Shown here: one piece after another, positions 58,096 through 64,000 of the stretch
How the letters are laid out: each line of letters opens with the position of its first letter
Numbering within the stretch: the first letter of the stretch is position 1
DNA from: an uncultured Oscillospiraceae bacterium
Lineage (GTDB): Bacteria > Bacillota > Clostridia > Oscillospirales > Ruminococcaceae
Assembly: GCA_910579125.1 (NCBI GenBank)
Contig: CAJTTH010000015.1
Coordinates: 1 to 64,000, forward strand
Length of the DNA: 64,000 bases
Direction of reading: 5' to 3'
Translations under genes and position numbers: made by a program
Notes under the pieces: model-generated
What the model was told of the DNA's origin: nothing
Databases searched by the model: none
Seen by the model: only the letters and a program-made list of their open reading frames with translations

Positions 58096-58611
58096 TTACT
58101 TCTTCGGACTTAAAACTACCGCGTAATTCCTGCCCTCGAGCTTTGAGGGCTTATCCGAGCTGCCGTACTCCGAAACGGCGTCCATGAACTTTTTCATCAA
58201 TTCCTCGCCGAGATTGACGTGCGTCAGCTCGCGCATACGGCGGAAACGCACCGTAACCTTTACCTTATCACCGTTCTGCAAGAACTTTATGGCGTTCTTC
58301 ACCTTGATGTTGAAGTCGTTGGTGTCGATGTTAAGGGACATCTTGATCTCCTTAACGTCTGCGGTTTTCTGGTTTTTCTTGGCTTCCTTTTCCCGTTTTG
58401 TCTGCTCGAAACGGTATTTTCCGTAGTCCATGATACGGCATACCGGAGGTTTTGCGGTCGGAGAGATCATTACGAGATCGAGATCTGCGTCAAACGCCTT
58501 TTGCAAAGCATCCGCCGAGGACATAATGCCCAACTGCTCGCCGTCCGTACCGATGACTCGAATTTCCTTTTCGCGAATATCCTCATTGATGAGCTGTTCT
58601 TTCGTGCCGAT
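58096..58611 (-). CDS. infC: translation initiation factor IF-3 with an AUC start codon
   Basis: IF-3 keeps ribosomal subunits apart and checks initiator tRNA pairing with AUG. Counting from ATC at 58611 gives 171 residues: IGTKEQLINEDIREKEIRVI, VMISPTAKPPVCRIMDYGKY, the basic linker KREKEAKKNQK and the C domain with KVTVRFRRMRELTH. The usual N terminus is complete only if translation begins at this AUC, which has GGCGGTG seven bases upstream; no ATG or GTG gives the right length. Non-AUG starts are the known way infC limits its own synthesis, because IF-3 rejects them. Confidence 0.95.
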   Translation of the reverse strand: MGTKEQLINEDIREKEIRVIGTDGEQLGIMSSADALQKAFDADLDLVMISPTAKPPVCRIMDYGKYRFEQTKREKEAKKNQKTADVKEIKMSLNIDTNDFNIKVKNAIKFLQNGDKVKVTVRFRRMRELTHVNLGEELMKKFMDAVSEYGSSDKPSKLEGRNYAVVLSPKK

Positions 58612-58647
58612 TTTGAAGCACCGCCTTTCCGTAATTACCTTTTATCT

Positions 58648-58687
58648 GAAAGAAATAAATTAAGCGTGAGCACACAACTCACGCTTA
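58648..58687 (-). promoter_or_regulatory. terminator-like attenuator hairpin in the infC leader
   Basis: Minus-strand TAAGCGTGAG/CTCACGCTTA (58678-58687 with 58661-58670) followed by ATTTATTTCTTTC, in the leader and about 50 bases upstream of the infC start. In Bacillus the infC-rpmI-rplT leader is controlled by L20 through such a premature terminator; whether an antiterminator forms here is not checked. Confidence 0.65.
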
Positions 58688-58825
58688 ACATAAAAAACCT
58701 GTACGGTATATTCACATTAAACAACCGCGCCTGACTGTAACAATGCGCCGTTCACCGCACAAGCGGTCTCAAAACAACGCACCCCGTCGGCGGGTGAGAG
58801 TGTGGTGGCTCTGCTTTACCATAAT

Positions 58826-58854
58826 ATTATACACCATTCATTTTCATTTGTCAA
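58826..58854 (-). promoter_or_regulatory. consensus promoter of infC-rpmI-rplT
   Basis: Minus-strand TTGACA (58849-58854), 17 bases, TATAAT (58826-58831). It leaves a leader of about 200 bases before infC. Confidence 0.86.
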
Positions 58855-58880
58855 GGGGTTTTCCGAAAAAAATAAAAATT

Positions 58881-60176
58881 TTATCTCACGACGTTGAACG
58901 CGCCCATTTTCGGATAAACTGCCGCGCAGCCGAGCTCTTCCTCGATACGAAGCAGACGGTTGTACTTCTCGACGCGCTCCGAACGCGACGGCGCGCCCGT
59001 CTTTATCTGGCAGGTGTTCAGCGCAACGGCGAGGTCGGCGATAGTCGTGTCGGCGGTTTCACCCGAGCGGTGCGACGAAATGGCGGTGTAATGCGCCTTG
59101 TGCGCCATTTTAACAGCTTCGAGCGTCTCAGAGACCGTGCCAATCTGATTGAGCTTTATCAGTACGGAATTTCCGCAGCCGCTTGTAATACCCTTTGCGA
59201 TACGCTCGGTATTCGTGACGAACAGGTCGTCGCCGACAAGCTGAACGCGCTTTCCGAGCCGCTCCGTGAGCGTTTTCCAGCCGTCCCAGTCCTCCTCGTC
59301 CAACGCGTCCTCAATCGAAATAATGGGATACTTGTTGACCAGGTTTTCCCAGTACGCGATAAGCTCCTCGGACGTGAATTTCGTGCCCGCCTTAGGGAGA
59401 ACGTACTCGCCCTTTTTGCTGCCTTTCCACTCGCTCGCCGCCGCATCTATGGCTATCATAAAGTCCTCGCCCGCCTTGTAGCCCGCCTTTTCGACCGCGC
59501 TGAGAATACACTCGATCGTCTCCTCGTCACTCTGCAAATTCGGCGCAAAGCCGCCCTCGTCGCCGACCGAGGTCGTCAGACCCTTTGACTTGAGCAGCGC
59601 CGCCAGCGCGTGGAACACCTCTGAGCACTTCCGCAGCGCCTCCTTGAAGCAGCACGCGCCGACGGGCATTATCATAAACTCCTGAACGTCCACCGTGTTC
59701 GCCGCGTGAGCGCCGCCGTTAAGGATATTCATCATAGGCACAGGCAGACGGTTGCCGCTCACACCGCCGAGAAAACGGTACAGAGGCACATCAACCGAAC
59801 AAGCCGCCGCCCTCGCCGCCGCGATAGACACTGCGAGCATCGCATTCGCGCCGAGATTTGACTTGTCCTTTGTGCCGTCCGCCTTGAGCATAGCCGCGTC
59901 CACCGCGTAGGTGTCGCGCGCGTCCAGACCGCTCACCGCCTTGCAGAGCGCGTCCGAGATATTTGTTGCCGCCTTTGAAGTTCCCTTGCCGCCGTAGCGC
60001 CCATTGTCTTGGTCGCGCAGCTCGAGCGCCTCAAATTCGCCCGTGGACGCGCCGCTCGGAGCAGCCCCGAACGCGACCGTGCCGTCCGCGAGGTGAACCT
60101 CCGCTTCGACCGTGGGGTTTCCGCGCGAATCCAGAATTTCACGCCCGACTACCTTTTCAATTCCCGTATAATACAT
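58881..60176 (-). CDS. eno: phosphopyruvate hydratase (enolase)
   Basis: Enolase converts 2-phosphoglycerate to phosphoenolpyruvate in glycolysis. The 431-residue protein has EILDSRGNPTVEAEVHL, GAAPSGASTGEFEALELRD, NILNGGAHAANTVDVQEFM, SVGDEGGFAPNLQSDEE, SIEDALDEEDW, LVGDDLFVTN, the catalytic Lys in LIKLNQIGT and SHRSGETAD. The start at 60176 was set by GGAGG seven bases upstream. Just before the start, CCACCGAA and TTCGGAGG can pair, so the ribosome site could be hidden in a hairpin. I could not place its promoter. Confidence 0.97.
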   Translation of the reverse strand: MYYTGIEKVVGREILDSRGNPTVEAEVHLADGTVAFGAAPSGASTGEFEALELRDQDNGRYGGKGTSKAATNISDALCKAVSGLDARDTYAVDAAMLKADGTKDKSNLGANAMLAVSIAAARAAACSVDVPLYRFLGGVSGNRLPVPMMNILNGGAHAANTVDVQEFMIMPVGACCFKEALRKCSEVFHALAALLKSKGLTTSVGDEGGFAPNLQSDEETIECILSAVEKAGYKAGEDFMIAIDAAASEWKGSKKGEYVLPKAGTKFTSEELIAYWENLVNKYPIISIEDALDEEDWDGWKTLTERLGKRVQLVGDDLFVTNTERIAKGITSGCGNSVLIKLNQIGTVSETLEAVKMAHKAHYTAISSHRSGETADTTIADLAVALNTCQIKTGAPSRSERVEKYNRLLRIEEELGCAAVYPKMGAFNVVR

Positions 60177-60241
60177 AGCTACCTCCGAAAAATTTATTCG
60201 GTGGTAGTATTTCACATTTTCGGGAAAATATGCTTACGGGC

Positions 60242-60270
60242 TTGACATTTGAGATATTTTGTTATACAAT
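60242..60270 (+). promoter_or_regulatory. plus-strand promoter upstream of a small open frame
   Basis: Plus-strand TTGACA (60242-60247), 17 bases, TACAAT (60265-60270). It points away from eno toward the small frame at 60303. Confidence 0.68.
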
Positions 60271-60302
60271 ATAATTAGCATGAGACATTTTACAACGGAG
60301 AA

Positions 60303-60476
60303 ATGCAATCGGGCTGCATAACGGGCGACGGTAGAAGCAACGTACTGTGGATCGAAAAAGGCACAAAAAAAGATTTTTTGGATAAACCGATAGGCAGAGA
60401 TTTAATAACAGCCACCAAATGTACATTGTCAAGCTTCACGATTGAAGCGGATTATTGCCCAAATGCAAAAAAATGA
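60303..60476 (+). CDS. small hypothetical protein or gene fragment
   Basis: A 57-residue open frame begins MQSGCITGDGRSNVLWIEKG and ends with IEADYCPNAKK. The family is not recognised. A ribosome-site-like GGAG is present but only two or three bases from the ATG, too close for a confident start. It lies downstream of a good plus-strand promoter. It could be a decaying fragment of a larger gene next to the mobile-element-like repeat at 60512-60609, or a real small protein. Confidence 0.3.
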   Translation: MQSGCITGDGRSNVLWIEKGTKKDFLDKPIGRDLITATKCTLSSFTIEADYCPNAKK

Positions 60477-60511
60477 TTTTCGATACAGACATTGTAAATC
60501 ATTAGATCCTA

Positions 60512-60609
60512 TAAGAGTCCGTTTAGTATCCCTCAACACGCCGCCTGCACCCGCGTTTTGCCGTGTAGCGGCATAATGCGTGCATTTCGAGATACTAAAC
60601 AGGCTCTAA
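60512..60609. mobile_element. 98-base MITE-like element with 16-base inverted ends and TAA duplication
   Basis: Terminal inverted repeats GAGTCCGTTTAGTATC (60515-60530) and, in reverse complement, GAGCCTGTTTAGTATC (60591-60606) match at 14 of 16 bases, and TAA flanks both ends (60512-60514, 60607-60609) like a 3-base target duplication. The 60-base middle has no coding potential. A matching solo end sits at 1280-1300. Non-autonomous transposon of an IS5-like family is my guess; no transposase is visible. Confidence 0.62.
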
Positions 60610-60655
60610 GAATATTTTCATTACATACACGATTTTTTTTTAAGGATGTGCAGTT

Positions 60656-61219
60656 ATGGTTATAGAAACAGAAAGATTGATTTTGCGTCCGTTTCAAATA
60701 AGCGACGCAGCAGACACGTTTGAATATCTGCAAGAGCCGGCGGTGAATTGCTTTGCCTGTATGAAGTTGAACTCCGTCGAAGAAGCCGAAGCGGAAATGG
60801 AAAAGCGCGTCGGAGAAACAGAATACTATTTTGCTATTGTGGAAAAGGCAACAGGCAAAGTTATCGGTGAAATTGACGCATATCCCGAAACCGCCGAGCC
60901 GCACGAGGACGAAAACACTTCACCGCGCGATACTTTCAGCCCATGCTGGATGTTGAATAAAGCATATCAGGGCAAAGGCTATGCTTATGAAGCGGCGTAT
61001 GCTTTCTTTGACTATCTGTTCAGGGAAAAAGGCGCAAGGCGGATCTACGCGTACACCGAGGATTACAACACCCCAAGTCAGCACCTTTGCGAAAAACTCG
61101 GTATGCGCAGAGAGGGATTGTTTGTCGAATTCGTTTCTTTTGTCAACAATCCCGACGAAACGCCGCGCTACGAAAACACATATCAGTATGCTATATTGAA
61201 AAAAGAGTGGAAATTTTAA
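60656..61219 (+). CDS. GNAT-family N-acetyltransferase (RimJ/RimL type)
   Basis: A 187-residue acetyltransferase beginning MVIETERLILRPFQISDAAD, with CWMLNKAYQGKGYAYEA as the CoA-binding loop and NTPSQHLCEKLGMRREG near the end. AAGGA lies eight bases upstream of the ATG. It is one of the two clear plus-strand genes of the window, sits between a MITE-like element and a bidirectional terminator, and has somewhat lower GC than its neighbours. Recent acquisition is possible; substrate unknown. Confidence 0.9.
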   Translation: MVIETERLILRPFQISDAADTFEYLQEPAVNCFACMKLNSVEEAEAEMEKRVGETEYYFAIVEKATGKVIGEIDAYPETAEPHEDENTSPRDTFSPCWMLNKAYQGKGYAYEAAYAFFDYLFREKGARRIYAYTEDYNTPSQHLCEKLGMRREGLFVEFVSFVNNPDETPRYENTYQYAILKKEWKF

Positions 61220-61244
61220 AATCCGCTTTGACCCGATAACATAA

Positions 61245-61279
61245 ACCGCGCGAGCCGAACAGCCCGCGCGGTATTTTTT
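61245..61279. terminator. bidirectional terminator between the GNAT gene and pheT
   Basis: Stem ACCGCGCG/CGCGCGGT (61245-61252 with 61265-61272) followed on the plus strand by ATTTTTTA. It lies between convergent genes and directly past the pheT stop codon. Confidence 0.83.
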
Positions 61280-63683
61280 ATCTTCTCGCCGCTCCCAGCT
61301 TTTCGCCGAGCGCCGCAATGATATTTTCCATTTCCTTGTCGGCAGTCTTGTCGGTAACGTCGTCACTGCCCGCGAACGTTATCGCGAACGTGAGCGACTT
61401 CTTGCCGAAGCCGAGTTTTTCGCTCTCGAAATGGTCGAACAGACGAACCTCTTTTGCAAGCTCGCTCGCCATTGCAATCTCGTCCTCGATCTCCACACAG
61501 AGCGTATTCCTGTCGCAGACTAGCGACAGATCGCGCTTTACCGTTGTCTTTCCGTTGTCCGGCGTGAAACGTATCTCGCGCTTGTACAACTCCTCGACAG
61601 CCGAGTAATTCAGCTCCGCGAGAATAATGTTGAGGTCGTTTTTCTTGCCCTCGGCGACATTCAGCCCCTCGACTATCTCATAGCGCAGCTTGCCGAGAGT
61701 GCCTATTTTCACACCATTGCAGAAGATATCCGTGCAGATACCGGGGTGCAGCCAAGCCTCGCTGCCGCGCTCAAAGCGGAACCTCAAGCCGTTCGCCGCC
61801 GCGAAGCTTTCCAGTGTTTCCTTAACGGTGAAGAAGCTCTCGTCCGCACCGTAAGCGCCTATGCAGAGCGTTTTTCGCTCCTCGGGCTGCTCGGTGAGCG
61901 GCAGCGACTTCGGCAAATAAACGTTCGCAAGCTCGAAGAAACGCCCCGCTGCGTGGTCGGTCTTAACATTGTCCGCGATAACGTTTATCATGCACGGCGA
62001 CATGACCGTGCGCATTATCGAGAGATTGTCGGTTATCGGGTTCAGCAGCTCGATAACGGTGCGCCTTTGGTCGTTCTCAGGGAGCATTATCATATCCAGC
62101 TCGCGTTTTGAGTACATTGCGAGCGTCTGCACCTCGTAATAGCCCTCGCCGCAGAGGAATTTCTTCGCGGCAAGCTCCTTGCTCTGGAGGAACGAAAGCC
62201 CGCCGTTCGTTACTTTTGCGCTGTCGAGGAACGTCGGCACGACGTGTGAATAGCCGTACTCGCGGATAACCTCTTCGGCGATGTCCTGATAATGCTCAAC
62301 ATCGGTTCTCCAGCGCGGCACGGTAACGGTAAGCGTTTCGCCGTTCTCCGCAACGCCGAATTGCAGCGATTTCAGTATGCGGACTATCTCGGCTTGGGGA
62401 ACTTCAATTCCGAGCACGGAATTTATCTTGCTCACGGTAACGTCGAACACGCTGTTTCCCTTGTCCTCGCCCGCGTTCACATCGATATGCGTTGCGCCTA
62501 TATCCGCAATACCGAGCTTCTGCACGAGATGGAGCGCCCTCGCCATTCCGCGCTCCACGCCGTACTCGTCGACGCCCTTTTCGTAACGCGCGGCAGCATC
62601 GGTATGCATACCGAGTGCACGCGCGGTCTTGCGGACGTTGTCGCGGCGGAATTTCGCGCACTCAAACAGCACCTCGGAGGTGGTCGGCTTTATCTCGGAG
62701 TTGAGACCGCCCATTACTCCCGCCAGACCTACTGCCTTTGCCTTGTCGCAAATCAGCAGATTGTCGGATGTGAGCACACGTTCTTTCTCGTCGAGCGTGG
62801 TGAGCTTCTCGCCGTCCTTTGCGCGGCGCACGATTATCGACCTGCCGTCGAGCGTGTCCATATCGAACGCGTGCATGGGCTGCCCTATCTCCAGCAGCAC
62901 GTAGTTAGTAACGTCAACTATCGCGTCTATCGATGAAAAACCACACACGGAAAGTCTGCGCTTCATCAGCTGCGGGCTCTCGAAATGCCGCACATTATAG
63001 ATATAGTGACCGAGATAGCGCGGACAAAGGTCGGGCGCTTCAACGGTTATCGTCGTCTCTGAAGCGGTCTTGTCGGTGCATTCGTAGCTGTAATCAGGCT
63101 CTTTAAGCGGTCTGCCGAGGAACGCCGCGACCTCGCGCGCAATTCCCAGAACGCTCTGGCAGTCGGGGCGGTTCGCGGTTATCGAAATATCGAAAACATA
63201 ATCGTCCAGACCGAGCGTCGTTTTGATGTCCTCGCCGACCTTTGCGTCCTCGGGGAGTATCAGTATACCGTGAACGTCCGCGCCCTTTATCCGGTTTTCA
63301 TCAACGCCGAGCTCTCCGCCCGAGCACAGCATACCGTAGCTCATCATATCCGCCATTTTTCGCGGCGCAATCTCGATACCGCCCGGCAGCTTCGCGCCGA
63401 CTACGGCGGCGGGCACCTTCGCGCCCTTGAACACATTGTCCGCGCCCGTTAAGATAACGTTGTCCGCGCCGTATTCTCCGCAGTTGACATGACAAATGTA
63501 CAAATGAGTTCCCTCGTACTTCTCAATAGAAATGACCTCGCCGACGACTACCTTTTCAATGTCCTTGCCCAGATAAACAGTCTCCTCGACCTCGAAACCG
63601 CTACCGAACAGCTTGTCAACAAGCTCGGAGGGCTGCTCCGTTATATCCACATAATCCTTTAACCAACTGAATAAAATCTTCAT
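61278..63683 (-). CDS. pheT: phenylalanyl-tRNA synthetase beta subunit
   Basis: PheT pairs with PheS to charge tRNA-Phe. The 801-residue protein has the full bacterial domain order: an N-terminal OB tRNA-binding domain (GEVISIEKYEGTHLYICHVN), the B3/4 editing domain (LCPRYLGHYIYNVRH, VTNYVLLEIGQPMHAFD), B5 (YPW-less EIVRILKSLQF, then WRTDVEHYQDIAEEVIREYGY), catalytic-like core and a C-terminal FDX-ACB domain (IRFTPDNGKTTVKRDLSLVC). GGGGGAG precedes the ATG, 12 bases after pheS. It ends at a shared terminator. Confidence 0.96.
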   Translation of the reverse strand: MKILFSWLKDYVDITEQPSELVDKLFGSGFEVEETVYLGKDIEKVVVGEVISIEKYEGTHLYICHVNCGEYGADNVILTGADNVFKGAKVPAAVVGAKLPGGIEIAPRKMADMMSYGMLCSGGELGVDENRIKGADVHGILILPEDAKVGEDIKTTLGLDDYVFDISITANRPDCQSVLGIAREVAAFLGRPLKEPDYSYECTDKTASETTITVEAPDLCPRYLGHYIYNVRHFESPQLMKRRLSVCGFSSIDAIVDVTNYVLLEIGQPMHAFDMDTLDGRSIIVRRAKDGEKLTTLDEKERVLTSDNLLICDKAKAVGLAGVMGGLNSEIKPTTSEVLFECAKFRRDNVRKTARALGMHTDAAARYEKGVDEYGVERGMARALHLVQKLGIADIGATHIDVNAGEDKGNSVFDVTVSKINSVLGIEVPQAEIVRILKSLQFGVAENGETLTVTVPRWRTDVEHYQDIAEEVIREYGYSHVVPTFLDSAKVTNGGLSFLQSKELAAKKFLCGEGYYEVQTLAMYSKRELDMIMLPENDQRRTVIELLNPITDNLSIMRTVMSPCMINVIADNVKTDHAAGRFFELANVYLPKSLPLTEQPEERKTLCIGAYGADESFFTVKETLESFAAANGLRFRFERGSEAWLHPGICTDIFCNGVKIGTLGKLRYEIVEGLNVAEGKKNDLNIILAELNYSAVEELYKREIRFTPDNGKTTVKRDLSLVCDRNTLCVEIEDEIAMASELAKEVRLFDHFESEKLGFGKKSLTFAITFAGSDDVTDKTADKEMENIIAALGEKLGAARR

Positions 63684-63695
63684 TTTCGCTCCCCC

Positions 63696-64000
63696 TTACG
63701 CCTTAAACTGCCGCAGCATATCGAGATTATTCTCAAAGAAAAGCCCCATGTTGGAAATACCGTATTTCAGCATGGTAATGCGCTCCACGCCTATTCCGAA
63801 CGCCAACCCCGAATACACCTCGGGGTCGATATTGCAGTTTTCGAGAACCTTTTTGTTGACGACGCCGCCGCCGAGAACCTCTATCCAGCCTGTTCCCTTG
63901 CAGAGCGGACAACCCTTGCCGCCGCATTCAAAGCAGCTCACGTCGACCTCGACCGACGGCTCTGTGAACGGGAAGTAAGACGGGCGCAAACGCGTTTTCG
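63696..64000 (-). CDS. pheS: phenylalanyl-tRNA synthetase alpha subunit, partial (3' end)
   Basis: The frame runs off the right edge of the window; the last 101 residues are present. They include RPSYFPFTEPSVEVD, CFECGGKGCPLCKGTGWIEV with two CxxC pairs (a zinc site seen in many clostridial PheS proteins), LGGGVVNKKVL, SGLAFGIGVERITMLKYGI and a normal C terminus NNLDMLRQF. This is the catalytic motif 3 region. pheT follows after 12 bases. Confidence 0.95.
   Translation of the reverse strand, partial: KTRLRPSYFPFTEPSVEVDVSCFECGGKGCPLCKGTGWIEVLGGGVVNKKVLENCNIDPEVYSGLAFGIGVERITMLKYGISNMGLFFENNLDMLRQFKA

Noticed and set aside
1..64000. CRISPR array, rRNA operon, prophage or complete insertion sequence
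   Set aside because: No regularly spaced repeats, rRNA-like sequence, phage structural genes or transposase gene could be seen on either strand.

Overview
This window reads as the chromosome of an anaerobic, probably gut-dwelling Clostridia, most like the Oscillospirales/Ruminococcaceae (my inference). Supporting signs are a YlmC/YmxH sporulation-family gene, a CD1247-domain zinc-ribbon protein after efp, AddAB rather than RecBCD, Bacillota-style runs (yhbY-nadD-yqeK-rsfS, plsX-rnc-smc-ftsY, infC-rpmI-rplT), moderate-to-high GC and plant-sugar glycosidases. Nearly all genes lie on the minus strand. Clear plus-strand genes are a GH3 glycosidase (1452-3536) and a GNAT acetyltransferase (60656-61219).

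Layout. 1-1300: a small autoregulated-looking XRE/membrane-protein pair, then the broken 3' end of a cell-wall-anchored protein next to a mobile-element end. 1350-7210: a GH3 glycosidase facing an operon of bacteriohemerythrin, an aldose epimerase and a GH36 alpha-galactosidase. 7219-19411: one long operon running hisS, a degenerate PfkB-like protein, a HAD phosphatase, an unrecognised nuclease-like protein, addB, addA and a membrane-anchored beta-propeller protein. 19424-26910: mscL, uvrA, uvrB and radC with small genes and remnants. 26979-29362: tRNA-Arg(CCG), tsf and rpsB. 29378-37791: sporulation, GNAT, HAD, exonuclease, ABC-F, metY and hisC genes. 37802-42326: the aroQ-(M24)-efp-CD1247 block with yqeG and an endonuclease IV-like gene. 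42437-45316: rpsU, then rdgB-yhbY-nadD-yqeK-rsfS. 45305-56537: topA-trmFO-plsX-rnc-radical SAM-smc-ftsY. 56611-58854: infC-rpmI-rplT and an rRNA methylase. 58881-64000: enolase, a mobile-element-bearing gap and pheST.

The genes are mostly core translation, DNA repair, chromosome segregation and protein targeting. Many overlap by 1 to 20 bases, so translational coupling is likely. Promoters are unusually easy to see: seven match TTGACA-N17-TATAAT exactly and six more differ by one or two bases.

No large new system stands out. The most interesting signals are subtle: an M24 'peptidase' that has lost four of five metal ligands, a PfkB-like protein without its catalytic Asp, an AddB without a Walker A motif, an unrecognised nuclease-like protein in the addAB operon, a type I restriction hsdS remnant whose last codons form a promoter, a three-palindrome operator array, an infC with an AUC start, and several short inverted-repeat elements.
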